Source of the DNA: JAKACA01 sp052143575
GTDB lineage: Bacteria > Actinomycetota > Acidimicrobiia > Acidimicrobiales > Bog-793
Assembly: GCA_052143575.1 (NCBI GenBank)
Contig: JBKQSP010000059.1
Location: 62,001 to 126,000 of the forward strand
Direction of reading: 5' to 3'
DNA: 64,000 bases
Positions within the stretch are counted from its first letter, which is position 1. The number at the start of each line of letters is the position of its first letter. The position numbers and the translations under genes are program-made. Shown here one piece after another: positions 8,472 to 16,832 of the stretch. Below the pieces are notes generated by a model. It saw only the letters and a program-made list of their open reading frames with translations, searched no databases and was not told where the DNA came from.

Positions 8472-9416
8472 TCAGCTGAATCGCCCGATCGAGGCGACAT
8501 AGTCCTCGGGCGGAGGCGCCTCGAACTCGAGCGGCTCGCCGCTTCCCGGCGCCGCGAAACCCAGCCGGAGGGCGTGCAACATCAGCCGGGTGACCCCGGA
8601 CGACCGGCGCGCACCGCCGTACCGGCCGTCGCCGAGCACCGGGTGGCCGATCGCCGCCAGGTGCACCCGGATCTGGTGCGTGCGGCCCGTCTCGAGCCGG
8701 AGCTCCAATTCCGTTGCCTGCACGGGACGCGAGAAGCGCCGCACCACCGAGTAGGAGGTGCGCGCCTCGCGCCCCGAGCTGGCGACCGCCATCCTCGTCG
8801 GATCCCGTGAGGAGCGGCCGATCGGGGCATCGACGATGCCCTGCGCAGCCCCCAAGGTCCCAAGTGCGAGGGCGAGGTAGGTGCGCTTCGCCGTGCGGGC
8901 AGCCAGCTGCTCGGTGAGAGAGCGGTACGCCCGCGGCGAGCGGGCGACGACGAGCAGGCCGGAGGTCTCCTTGTCGAGGCGGTGGACGATCCCGGGCCGC
9001 TCGGCCGATCCGCAGCCCGCCAGCGGCAGCTGTGCCAGCTCCGGATAGCGCTCGAGCAAGCCGGCAACGAGGGTCGTGGCGTGCACGCCGGCTCCCGGGT
9101 GGGTGACGAGACCGATCGGCTTGTCGACGACGATGACGTCGTCGTCGGCGTACACGACGTCGAAGGCGACCTCGCCGGCTCCTGCAGGCAGCGCTTCCAG
9201 CGCCACGGCGACGAGCTCGTCGACGGCCACCGAGATGTGCTCGCCGGCTTTGAGGTGACGGCTGCGGTGCACTACGGGCTCGCCGGCAATCGTCACACCG
9301 CCGGCGGAAATGGCGCGCCCGATGTCGGCCCTCGGGCGTCCTGTCAGCAGTGCCAGAGCGCGGTCGAGCCGCTCGCCCGCCAGGGCAGCCGGCACAACGA
9401 ACGACTCGGTCCTCAC
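8472..9416 (-). CDS. rluD: RluA/RluD family pseudouridine synthase
   Basis: Isomerises specific uridines of 23S rRNA to pseudouridine. The 314-residue product has an N-terminal S4 RNA-binding domain (ERLDRALALLTGRPRADIGRAI, about 13-60) and the catalytic domain with the signature PGIVHRLDKETSGLLVVAR, whose aspartate is the active-site residue, followed by RTHQIRVHLAAIGHPVLGD. The very long upstream frame is a shadow of lspA and its neighbour. The GTG at 9416 is chosen because it overlaps the lspA stop by four bases. lspA-rluD adjacency is common in bacteria. It converges with the sigma factor gene, eight bases apart. Confidence 0.93.
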   Translation of the reverse strand: MRTESFVVPAALAGERLDRALALLTGRPRADIGRAISAGGVTIAGEPVVHRSRHLKAGEHISVAVDELVAVALEALPAGAGEVAFDVVYADDDVIVVDKPIGLVTHPGAGVHATTLVAGLLERYPELAQLPLAGCGSAERPGIVHRLDKETSGLLVVARSPRAYRSLTEQLAARTAKRTYLALALGTLGAAQGIVDAPIGRSSRDPTRMAVASSGREARTSYSVVRRFSRPVQATELELRLETGRTHQIRVHLAAIGHPVLGDGRYGGARRSSGVTRLMLHALRLGFAAPGSGEPLEFEAPPPEDYVASIGRFS

Positions 9417-10003
9417 GATGCCTCCGTGGATCCCGGCGACGGTCCAACGCCCGGAGTCGCCGCGTCGGAGAGACCGCTCGTCCGTGGGGCGGAGCGCCCA
9501 TGCCAGGCAAAGCTGAAGGCGAGCAGCACGCAACCCACGACGATGCACGAATCGGCAACGTTGAACGTCGGCCAGAACCGCGTGTAGATGAAGTCGACGA
9601 CAGCTCCGTGATGGCCCCGGAAGATCCGATCCGCCAGGTTGCCGATGGCGCCGCCGAGAACGAGCCCGCAGGCGGTGGCAGCCGGCATCGTGGGTACCCC
9701 ACGCGCCATCCAGGCAATGGCCAGCACGAGCGCCACGGCCACGATGATGATGGGGCCCGTGAGGCTCGTGCCAAGGGAGAACGCCACGCCGGTGTTGTAC
9801 GCCAGCCGGAACGAGAACGGCCCGATGACGTGGACGTCGTGAGTCGCCAGGTCGGCGACAGCCAGCGACTTCGTGATCTGATCGGCCGCCACGACGAGTA
9901 TGGCGATGGAGAGCACGGCCGCCATCCGGCGCCGGCGCGTGCCAGGAGCCGGGGGCTCGCCGGTCAACGGCGCGACAGTCCCCCGCTCTTGCAGTCGATG
10001 CAC
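9413..10003 (-). CDS. lspA: Lipoprotein signal peptidase (signal peptidase II)
   Basis: Membrane aspartic protease that cleaves lipoprotein signal peptides after lipidation; it would process the binding lipoprotein at 3946-5244. Four hydrophobic segments are visible, with conserved LspA motifs VAADQITKSLA, FSFRLAYNTGVAFSL and the two catalytic aspartates in GNLADRIFRG and VVDFIYTRFWPTFNVAD. The ATG at 10003 gives 196 residues but overlaps the upstream gene by 40 bases. A TTG at 9967 overlapping that gene's stop (TTGA) would fit the local coupling style and give 184 residues. The C-terminal 25 residues are a Ser/Gly/Pro tail. Confidence 0.92.
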   Translation of the reverse strand: MHRLQERGTVAPLTGEPPAPGTRRRRMAAVLSIAILVVAADQITKSLAVADLATHDVHVIGPFSFRLAYNTGVAFSLGTSLTGPIIIVAVALVLAIAWMARGVPTMPAATACGLVLGGAIGNLADRIFRGHHGAVVDFIYTRFWPTFNVADSCIVVGCVLLAFSFAWHGRSAPRTSGLSDAATPGVGPSPGSTEAS

Positions 10004-11247
10004 AAGCGGGCGTACGGAAGTGCCTCCAGCCGGGCCTTCGGGACGAGCCGGCCGCAGTTCTCACAAATCCCGTAGGTCCTCGTCGCCATCTTGGCGAGGG
10101 CATGATCGATCTCGTCCACGGCGACGAGAGCCTGTGCAGACAGGGCCAAGTCCCGTTCGCGGTCGACCGTGACCGTGCCGCCCTCGCCGGACTCGTCGTC
10201 GAACTGGATGTCGCCCGGCTCCATCTCCTCCACGAGCGACTCGGCCTCGGCACGCAAGCTCTTGGCTTGCTCGAGGTACGTGGCGCGCTCCAGGTCGAGG
10301 GCGTGACGCTGGTGGGTGATGAAACGCTCCTCGGTGTAGCCCTCCGTACGCCTGGCGGGCAGCTCGCGCCGTCGCGAGGAGAGGAGCCCAGATCGCGGGG
10401 AGCCGGCGTGGTTCTGAGCGGTCGGTGTCGCCGCCTTGGCGTGCGTGGCGTGGCCGTCCCTGGCGCTGTGGCCGTCCTTCGCAGCGTGGGCATCCTTGGC
10501 GACGTGCCCAGCCTTGGTGGCGTGGGCCTCCTTGGCCACCTGCCCAGCCTTGGTGGCGCGGGCCTCCTTGGCGACGTGCCCATCCTTCGTGGCGTGGGCA
10601 TCCTTTGTTGCGTGCCCGTCCTTCGTGACGTGGCTGTCCTTCGCTGTACGGCTGTCCTTCGTGGCCTGGGCGTCCTTGGTGGCGTGCGCCGTGTGAGAAG
10701 CGCTCGCGGCAACGTGGGCCGCTTTGGGGGCATTCCGGGTAGCGGTGCCAGCGGTGCTCCCAGGGCTCTTTGCCGCCGGCTTGACCGGCGCGGCCGCCGG
10801 CTTGGCTGCTGCGCCGCCCTTGGCAGCTGACGGCGCTTTGGCCGCGCTCGGGGCGGCGACGGCGGCCGCCCCGGCCTTCGAGGCACTCGCCTTGCTCGCC
10901 GTCGAGACAGCCGGCGCCCCGTCGGTCGCCTTGTGGGAACGCGGCGCCTTGGCTCCCGATGCCGCAGGTGGTGCGGCCGCCGTGGCCTTGGCGGTGGCCT
11001 TGGCTGCCTTCACCGGCGAAACGGTGGCGGCCTTGGCGGGGGCCTTCGTCGTGGCCGGCGCCTTCGCCGACGCCGCCGCTTTCGAGCTGTTTCCGTGAGA
11101 GGCACCGGACTTCACCGCCTGAGCAGGGCGAGGGCCGTTCTGCACCTCGACCTTGTCAGACCGCTTTGCGGGGGTCTTGGAGGCAGGCGCAGCAGCCTTC
11201 TTGGCCGACGGTTTCGCCGGTGTCGTCGGGCTCGTAGTAGTGGCCAT
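9964..11247 (-). CDS. TraR/DksA-type zinc-finger protein with a long Ala/Lys/His-rich repeat tail
   Basis: A 427-residue two-part protein. Residues 1 to about 280 are low-complexity, rich in Ala, Lys, Pro, Ser and His, like a histone-H1 tail (for example PAKPSAKKAAAPASKTPAK), and include about fourteen consecutive hexapeptides of the form H-x-x-K-[DE]-[AGS]. The C-terminal about 120 residues form a DksA/TraR-like domain with a coiled-coil helix pair and a treble-clef zinc finger, CENC and CIDC separated by 17 residues. Known actinobacterial relatives bind RNA polymerase or DNA; here a nucleoid or polymerase-binding role is inferred. The ATG at 11247 is chosen; the much longer upstream frame is a shadow of ileS. 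Confidence 0.8.
   Translation of the reverse strand: MATTTSPTTPAKPSAKKAAAPASKTPAKRSDKVEVQNGPRPAQAVKSGASHGNSSKAAASAKAPATTKAPAKAATVSPVKAAKATAKATAAAPPAASGAKAPRSHKATDGAPAVSTASKASASKAGAAAVAAPSAAKAPSAAKGGAAAKPAAAPVKPAAKSPGSTAGTATRNAPKAAHVAASASHTAHATKDAQATKDSRTAKDSHVTKDGHATKDAHATKDGHVAKEARATKAGQVAKEAHATKAGHVAKDAHAAKDGHSARDGHATHAKAATPTAQNHAGSPRSGLLSSRRRELPARRTEGYTEERFITHQRHALDLERATYLEQAKSLRAEAESLVEEMEPGDIQFDDESGEGGTVTVDRERDLALSAQALVAVDEIDHALAKMATRTYGICENCGRLVPKARLEALPYARLCIDCKSGGLSRR
10433..10687 (-). repeat. 18-bp in-frame minisatellite encoding about 14 hexapeptides
   Basis: Fourteen adjacent degenerate 18-bp units encode hexapeptides such as HATKDA, QATKDS, HVTKDG, HVAKEA, HATKAG and HSARDG within the TraR/DksA-like protein. 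The lysine at position 4 is almost invariant (arginine once). Synonymous and non-synonymous differences between units show that the array is old enough to have diverged, while the reading frame and the histidine/lysine pattern are kept. Confidence 0.85.
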
Positions 11248-11289
11248 GAGTTTCGGGGTTCTCCTCTCCCGAGGAAGGGTGCCTGACGA

Positions 11290-11510
11290 TACTGCCGGCG
11301 GTCGGCGCGAGCCAAGGACCTTCGTGGATATCGCAGAGCGGTTCGCGAGGATAACCACGACGTGCGACGCGTCATTCCCTTCCGTGGTGGGCGAGGTGAC
11401 CGGCGTGCCGCAGGGGGCTTCGCCCTGCGGGCGGGAGAACCTCGAAGCGGGGCGGCGACGCCACACCCGAGGCGGCCGTAGCGTCCGGGTGGCACCTCGA
11501 ATCGGACGGG
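11290..11510 (+). promoter_or_regulatory. Probable T-box leader of ileS (translational type)
   Basis: The gap before ileS contains CGGGTGGCACCTCG at 11486-11499, a close match to the T-box core (family consensus AGGGTGGNACCGCG), with the tRNA-binding bulge TGGCACC at 11490-11496 flanked by GTCCG and CGGAC that can pair. A competing pairing, CACCCG (11464-11469) with CGGGTG (11486-11491), would hide the core. Upstream, 11393-11445 folds as a long arm (CGAGG with CCTCG, capped by CCGCAGGG/CCCTGCGG) whose GTGA and GAGAA sides resemble the S-turn of stem II. A short stem-I candidate lies at 11323-11361 (TCGTGG/CCACGA), with Ile codons ATC and ATA in its loops. There is no U-tract terminator, which fits the translational ileS T-boxes known in actinobacteria. 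The specifier is not assigned with confidence. Confidence 0.65.
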
Positions 11511-11535
11511 CGGGCGGTGCGAATACGCTGTGGTC

Positions 11536-14500
11536 ATGCCTGACCCGGCCGGCGGCCGATTCGAGAGCACGCACGCGCATCGGTATCCGGAGGTTCCGGC
11601 CCAGCCGCGCTATGCGGAGCTGGAGGAGGAGACGATCTCCTACTGGCGAGTCGACAAGACCTTTGAAGCATCCGTCGAGCTGCACGCGCCCGAAACGGAG
11701 TTCGTCTTCTATGACGGGCCGCCGTTCGCGAATGGCCTCCCCCACTACGGGCACCTGTTGACAGGATTCGTCAAGGACGCCGTCCCCCGCTACCAGACGA
11801 TGCGTGGCCGCCGTGTCGAGCGGCGCTTCGGCTGGGACTGCCACGGACTGCCAGCCGAGATGGAGGCCGAGCGAGAGCTCGGTGTCTCCGGCCACAGGGC
11901 CGTGACCGCCTACGGCGTCGACCGGTTCAACGCCGCCTGCCGGGGCATCGTGCAGCGAACGACCGACGCCTGGGAGCGCTACGTCACGCGCCAGGCCCGT
12001 TGGGTCGACTTCGAGAACGACTACCGCACGATGGACCTCAGCTTCATGGAGAGCGTCCTCTGGGCCTTCAAGCAGCTGCACGAGCGGAGCCTCGCCTACG
12101 AGGGCTACCGCGTGCTGCCGTACTGCTGGGAGTGCGAGACGCCGCTCTCCAATTTCGAGACGCGCCAGGACGACTCCTATCGGGATCGCACCGATCCGGC
12201 CGTCACGGTTCTGTTCGATCTCGAGCCGTCGCCGGCGGCGGGTGGCCGGCGCGGCGACGACGTCCTCGCCGGTCCCTTGCGGCTCGTCGTGTGGACGACA
12301 ACGCCCTGGACGCTGCCCTCCAACCTCGCCGTCGCCGTCGGCCCTGACCTCGACTACGTCGTGGTGGAACGAACCACCGCCGACGGCGGCAGGGAGCACC
12401 TCGTCATCGGCGCTGCGTGCTTCGACGCCTACGCGGACGAGCTCGACGGCGCACGCGTCGTCGCCACGATGAAGGGAAGCGACCTCGTCGAGCGGAGGTA
12501 CCGGCCGCTCTTTGCTTACTTCGCCGGCGAGCAAGGCGCCTTCCGGGTGCTCGCCGCCGACTTCGTCGTCACCGACGAGGGCACGGGGATCGTGCAGATG
12601 GCCCCCGGCTTCGGTGAGGACGACCAGCGCGCCTGCGAGGCGGCGGGCATCGCCGTCGTCTGCCCGGTCGACGAGCACGGGCGCTTCACCGACGAGATCG
12701 CCCAGTACGCCGGCCTGCAGGTCTTCGATGCCAACGCTCCCATCATCGAGCACCTCGCAGGCCTGGGCGCCTTGCTGCGGGCGGAGGAGTACACCCACAG
12801 CTACCCCCACTGCTGGCGAACGGACACACCCCTCATCTACCGGGCGGTGAGCTCCTGGTTCGTCAGTGTGACGGCCATCAAGGAGGACATGGTCGCCCTC
12901 AACCGAGAGATCGCATGGACGCCGGCGCACGTCGGCGACGGCGCCTTCGGGAAGTGGCTGGAGGGGGCGCGCGATTGGAGCATCAGCCGTAACCGCTTCT
13001 GGGGGACGCCGATCCCGGTCTGGAAGAGCGACGACCCCGAGTGGCCGCGCATCGACGTCTACGGCAGCCTGGACGAGCTGGAGCGAGATTTCGGCGTGAG
13101 GCCGACCGATCTGCACCGCCCCGCCGTCGACGAGCTGACCCGCCCCAACCCGGACGACCCGAGCGGCCGTTCCACCATGCGCCGAATCCCCGACGTGCTC
13201 GACTGCTGGTTCGAGTCCGGTTCCATGCCCTTTGCGCAGCTGCACTACCCCTTCGAGAATCGGGAGCGGTTCGAGGCACACTTCCCAGCCGACTTCATCG
13301 TCGAGTACGTCGGCCAGACGAGGGGCTGGTTCTACACGCTCCACGTCTTGGCGACGGCCTTGTTCGGCAAGCCGCCGTTCCGCTCGTGCATCGCCCACGG
13401 GGTGCTCCTCGGCGACGACGGCCGCAAGCTGTCGAAGCGGCTCCGCAACTTCCCCGATCCGGAAGAGGTCTTCGCCTCGTACGGGGCCGACGCCATGCGA
13501 TGGTCCTTGCTGTCCTCACCGGTGCTACGGGGCCAGGACGGCATCGTCGAGGCGAAGGCCTTCGCCGAGTCGGTTCGCCTCGTGCTCAACCCGATCTGGA
13601 ACACGTGGTACTTCCTCAGCCTGTACTCGAACGCCGACGGCATGCGCGGCCGCTTCCGCACGGACCAGACCGGAGTCCTCGACCGCTACGCCCTCGCCAA
13701 GGTCCGCCAGCTCGTCGAGCGGGTGACGGCGTCGATGGAGAACAATGAGCTCGCCGGGGCGACGGCTGCCATCTCGTCGTTCCTCGACGCCCTCACGAAC
13801 TGGTACGTGCGGCGCAGCCGAGACCGCTTCTGGCGAGCGGCGGGCGGTTCCGGGGACGACGGCGACGCGCTCGCCGACAAGCAGGACGCCTACGACACCC
13901 TCCACACCGTGCTGAGCATCACGTGCCGCGTGGCGGCCCCCTTCCTTCCCCTCCTCAGCGAGGAGGTCTACCGGGGCCTCACCGGTGAGCGGAGCGTGCA
14001 CCTGGCACCGTGGCCGGAGGCGACCGATCTCCCCGAGGACGACGAGCTCGTGGCCGCCATGGACCTCGTGCGGGAGGTGTCCTCCGCCGGGCACTCGATC
14101 CGCAAAGCGGCGTCCCTGCGCGCCCGCCTCCCGCTGCGGTCGCTCACGGTGGCCGGCTGGGCAGACGAGAGCCTCGCCGGGCTGGCCGACCTCATCGCCA
14201 GCGAGGTGAACGTGAAAGACGTCCGGTTCACCGCCGACGTGAGCGAGCTCGCCGACGAAGCGCTCGCCATCGTGCCCTCCGTGCTCGGCCCGCGGCTCGG
14301 CGCCGCCACGCAAGTGGTGATTGCGGCGGCACGCCGGGGCGACTGGGCGACGACCCCCGACGGAGGAGTCGAAGTTGCCGGCATCGGCCTGCAGCCGGGC
14401 GAGTACGCCCTTCAGCTGCGCCCCCGCCACGAGAAGGCGTCGCGCCTGCTGGGCGGTGGGCGCGGCCTCGTCGTGCTCGACCTCGAGACGGACTCCGAGC

Positions 14501-14757
14501 TGGAGGCCGAGGGCATCGCTCGCGACCTCGTGCGCCTCATCCAGCAGGCGCGCCGTGACGCCGGCCTTCATGTCTCGGACCGCATCACCCTGCGGCTCGG
14601 TCTCTCACCCGAGATGGCGAGCGCCGTGAGGGGCTGGCTCGACTACGTGAGCAGCCAGGTCCTCGCTGATTCCATCCGCCTCGAGACGGCGGCAGGCGAC
14701 GTGGCCGGCGGCGACCGTCCCGTCAGCGTCCGGCTGGAACGCGCCCGACCCGCCTGA
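11536..14757 (+). CDS. ileS: Isoleucyl-tRNA synthetase, type 2
   Basis: Charges tRNA-Ile with isoleucine; class Ia synthetase of 1073 residues from the ATG at 11536 (a GTG at 11530 is an alternative). The HIGH motif is present as LPHYGH near residue 64 and the KMSKS loop as KLSKRLRNF near residue 635. The CP1 editing domain lies between, with WTTTPWTLPSNLA (threonine-rich editing site) and TDEGTGIVQMAPGFGEDD. The PHYGH form, the RNFPDPEEVFASYGADAMRW context and the long anticodon/C-terminal region are those of the eukaryote-like IleRS2 type, known for low sensitivity to mupirocin. It stands alone between a probable T-box leader and the convergent divIVA gene (5-base gap). Confidence 0.96.
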   Translation: MPDPAGGRFESTHAHRYPEVPAQPRYAELEEETISYWRVDKTFEASVELHAPETEFVFYDGPPFANGLPHYGHLLTGFVKDAVPRYQTMRGRRVERRFGWDCHGLPAEMEAERELGVSGHRAVTAYGVDRFNAACRGIVQRTTDAWERYVTRQARWVDFENDYRTMDLSFMESVLWAFKQLHERSLAYEGYRVLPYCWECETPLSNFETRQDDSYRDRTDPAVTVLFDLEPSPAAGGRRGDDVLAGPLRLVVWTTTPWTLPSNLAVAVGPDLDYVVVERTTADGGREHLVIGAACFDAYADELDGARVVATMKGSDLVERRYRPLFAYFAGEQGAFRVLAADFVVTDEGTGIVQMAPGFGEDDQRACEAAGIAVVCPVDEHGRFTDEIAQYAGLQVFDANAPIIEHLAGLGALLRAEEYTHSYPHCWRTDTPLIYRAVSSWFVSVTAIKEDMVALNREIAWTPAHVGDGAFGKWLEGARDWSISRNRFWGTPIPVWKSDDPEWPRIDVYGSLDELERDFGVRPTDLHRPAVDELTRPNPDDPSGRSTMRRIPDVLDCWFESGSMPFAQLHYPFENRERFEAHFPADFIVEYVGQTRGWFYTLHVLATALFGKPPFRSCIAHGVLLGDDGRKLSKRLRNFPDPEEVFASYGADAMRWSLLSSPVLRGQDGIVEAKAFAESVRLVLNPIWNTWYFLSLYSNADGMRGRFRTDQTGVLDRYALAKVRQLVERVTASMENNELAGATAAISSFLDALTNWYVRRSRDRFWRAAGGSGDDGDALADKQDAYDTLHTVLSITCRVAAPFLPLLSEEVYRGLTGERSVHLAPWPEATDLPEDDELVAAMDLVREVSSAGHSIRKAASLRARLPLRSLTVAGWADESLAGLADLIASEVNVKDVRFTADVSELADEALAIVPSVLGPRLGAATQVVIAAARRGDWATTPDGGVEVAGIGLQPGEYALQLRPRHEKASRLLGGGRGLVVLDLETDSELEAEGIARDLVRLIQQARRDAGLHVSDRITLRLGLSPEMASAVRGWLDYVSSQVLADSIRLETAAGDVAGGDRPVSVRLERARPA

Positions 14758-14762
14758 GCGGT

Positions 14763-15812
14763 TCAGGCTGGCCAGTCCGTCCCGCGGTTGCGGCTCTTCA
14801 TGGCGGCCCGCCCTTTCGGTGGCTCCTCCATGGAGGGCAGGGCGGTCAGGTTCGGCCGCTCCACGTAGCCCCGGTCGGGAAAGAGGGGCTCTGGGCGGCC
14901 GTGGATGACCGAGTCCCAGTCGTACTGCTCCGGCTCGGACTGGCGGGCATAGCTGGGGGCGGCTGCGGCGGCGTCCTCGGCGATGGCCGCCTCGAGGTCG
15001 TCGACCTCTGCCGGCTTTGCATCGGTGGCGCCTTTGTCAGGCCGGTCGTCATCTTGCCCGTCGCCGTCCGACTGGACGTCCTCGAGCTTGACAGCGGGTG
15101 TCTCGCTCGTCCTCGACGGTGCGTCCACCGCCGCGATGACACTGGAGAGGTCGACGTCCTCGTCGCCGGTCGCTGTTGACCGGTCCGCCGCGGCGGGCTT
15201 GTCGGACTCGCCGGCCTCCGGCTTGTCCTCCCCGCTCGCCGGCTCGGAGCCACCCCGGCCGCTGGCGGGCACGGCAGACAAGAGCTCTGAGGAGGGCGAG
15301 AGGCTCCGCTCGACGTACTTGAGAGCCGCTCCGAGCGTCTCGGTGAGGCGCTCGCGCTCGGCACCGAGCAGGCTGACGAGCGTGTCGACCTCCTGCTTCA
15401 GGTCGTCGCGCATGGCGCCGAGGCGGGCAACCTCTTCCCGCAGGCGCCGCTCGGCTTCAGAGGTGAGGCGGGAGGCCGAGTCGCGGGCGTCGCCCACGAG
15501 CGTCTCGGCTTCGCTGCGGGCGTTGTCGAGCAGCTGGGCGGCCTCCTCCTGGGCCTCCCGGATGGCCAGATCAGCCGTTCGCTGCGCCAGCACCAAGGTC
15601 CGGCGGATGCTTTCGTCGTCGTCGAGGCCGCTGCGGTCACGAGACCCGCGCTCGGCTGTCTCGGCCCGCTCCGTTGCACTCTTCGCCTCCTCGTGGAGGC
15701 GGTCGACAGCGTCCGCCACTTGCTCCAGGAACTCGTCGACCTCGTCAGTGTTGTAGCCGCGCAGGCTGCTGTTGAACTCGACTTCCCTGAGCACTCGGGC
15801 GGAGATCTCCAT
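14763..15812 (-). CDS. divIVA: DivIVA domain protein (cell pole/septum organiser)
   Basis: Coiled-coil scaffold that recognises curved membrane at poles and septa and directs wall growth in actinobacteria (Wag31-like). The N-terminus has the DivIVA membrane-binding motif (VEFNSSLRGYNTDEVDEFLEQVADAVDRLHEE, about 11-43, written here as key residues FNSSLRGY and VDEFLEQV). A long charged coiled coil follows at about 65-170, then an acidic, Pro/Ser-rich disordered tail. At 349 residues it is longer than many DivIVA proteins because of that tail. It ends the division cluster, downstream of yggT, as in other actinobacteria. Confidence 0.9.
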   Translation of the reverse strand: MEISARVLREVEFNSSLRGYNTDEVDEFLEQVADAVDRLHEEAKSATERAETAERGSRDRSGLDDDESIRRTLVLAQRTADLAIREAQEEAAQLLDNARSEAETLVGDARDSASRLTSEAERRLREEVARLGAMRDDLKQEVDTLVSLLGAERERLTETLGAALKYVERSLSPSSELLSAVPASGRGGSEPASGEDKPEAGESDKPAAADRSTATGDEDVDLSSVIAAVDAPSRTSETPAVKLEDVQSDGDGQDDDRPDKGATDAKPAEVDDLEAAIAEDAAAAAPSYARQSEPEQYDWDSVIHGRPEPLFPDRGYVERPNLTALPSMEEPPKGRAAMKSRNRGTDWPA

Positions 15813-15943
15813 GGCTGCTGATCGTATCGGTACCGCTGGCCACGAGTGTGGATGCTGTCAGCGGCCGGTCGACAGAGGAACGGGCGTCGCCGAAGGAGGC
15901 TGGCCGGCCCGAGGAGTCCCGGCCGCCAGAGGACGACTCCGCC

Positions 15944-16207
15944 TCAGAGGAAGCTGAGCAGGATGAAGATCACGACGAAAACGATGACGGGCGACATGTC
16001 GAGGACGCCGCCACCGCCGAGGCTCACGGGCGGCACGAGACGACGCACGGGAGCAAGGATCGGGTCCGTCACCGCACCGACGGCGCGCTGCACACCCGCC
16101 ATGGGCGTGCCGATGGAGATCGGGAAGTACGACAGGATCACGCGGACGAACAGGCACACGAGAAAGGAGAGCAGGATCAACCGCACCACGACGAGAGCGA
16201 GGCCCAT
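15944..16207 (-). CDS. yggT: YggT family membrane protein
   Basis: Small integral membrane protein of 87 residues with two hydrophobic segments (about 6-27 and 67-86) around a conserved loop GAVTDPILAPVRRLVPP, the YggT family hallmark. Found next to sepF and divIVA in many Gram-positive genomes; linked to cell division and osmotic tolerance, with no defined biochemical activity. Start ATG at 16207, 44 bases after the sepF stop. Confidence 0.9.
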   Translation of the reverse strand: MGLALVVVRLILLSFLVCLFVRVILSYFPISIGTPMAGVQRAVGAVTDPILAPVRRLVPPVSLGGGGVLDMSPVIVFVVIFILLSFL

Positions 16208-16251
16208 GTGCCAGTCCTAGCAGCCGTGGCAAGCTGGTGTGTCGCGGTGGC

Positions 16252-16776
16252 TCAGGGCCGGAACACTCCCGCCTCGGCCAGGCGTCGGCGCTCCTCTGGT
16301 GGGATGTCGACGTTCGACGGCGTCAGCAGGAAGACCTGATCGGCCACCTTTTCCATCGAACCGGAGAGGGCGTAGGTGAGGCCCGAGCAGAAATCGATCA
16401 TGCGCCGGGCGAGGTCACGCTCGCTCGACTGCAGGTTGACGATGACCGGGTGGTTCGCCTTCACGAGGTCGCCGATCTCCTGAGCGTCAGAGAAACGGGC
16501 GGGAGCCACCACCTGCGGCTTCGTCTGGCGCTGGGTCACGATCGGGCGTACGACGCCGCGCCCGAACGACGAGGCCGGATCCCGGTAGTCCTCGCGCACG
16601 AGGGGACGCACGGTCGCCACGGTGCCAGCCGTGGGTGGGTCAGCGTTTGGCTCCGGATAGGTCGTGCGGGTACTGCCCGGCCCGGGCTCGCCGAGATCAT
16701 CGTCGTCGTAGTACCCATCGTTGTCGATGTCCTTGAGCCCGAGGTACTGCAGCGCCTTTTGCATGAACGATGCCAT
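16252..16776 (-). CDS. sepF: Cell division protein SepF
   Basis: Membrane anchor for FtsZ filaments that polymerises on the inner membrane face. The 174-residue protein starts with an amphipathic membrane-targeting helix (MASFMQKALQYLGL), then an acidic Asp/Tyr-rich linker, and the SepF fold at about 88-165 (VVAPARFSDAQEIGDLV; NLQSSERDLARRMIDF; DQVFLLTPSNVDI). A good ribosome site (GAGGAGGG) precedes the ATG at 16776. No ftsA is present in the cluster, so SepF is probably the main FtsZ tether, as in mycobacteria. Confidence 0.95.
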   Translation of the reverse strand: MASFMQKALQYLGLKDIDNDGYYDDDDLGEPGPGSTRTTYPEPNADPPTAGTVATVRPLVREDYRDPASSFGRGVVRPIVTQRQTKPQVVAPARFSDAQEIGDLVKANHPVIVNLQSSERDLARRMIDFCSGLTYALSGSMEKVADQVFLLTPSNVDIPPEERRRLAEAGVFRP

Positions 16777-16832
16777 CTAAGCCCTCCTCTGGGCAGTCCA
16801 TTGTTGCAGCCCACGGCGGAGCTTGCGGGGAT

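Noticed and set aside
10433..10687. The 18-bp array considered as a CRISPR.
   Set aside because: Units are contiguous with no unique spacers, the frame is preserved, and no cas genes are present in the window.
11248..13398. Upstream extension of the TraR/DksA-like frame to 13398, giving 1144 residues.
   Set aside because: The extra part runs antisense through ileS and the T-box region and has no domain. The ATG at 11247 begins a plausible protein.
15944..16207. The small yggT frame as a possible shadow.
   Set aside because: The YggT loop GAVTDPILAPVRR and two membrane helices are clear, and the sepF-yggT-divIVA order is conserved, so it is kept as a gene.
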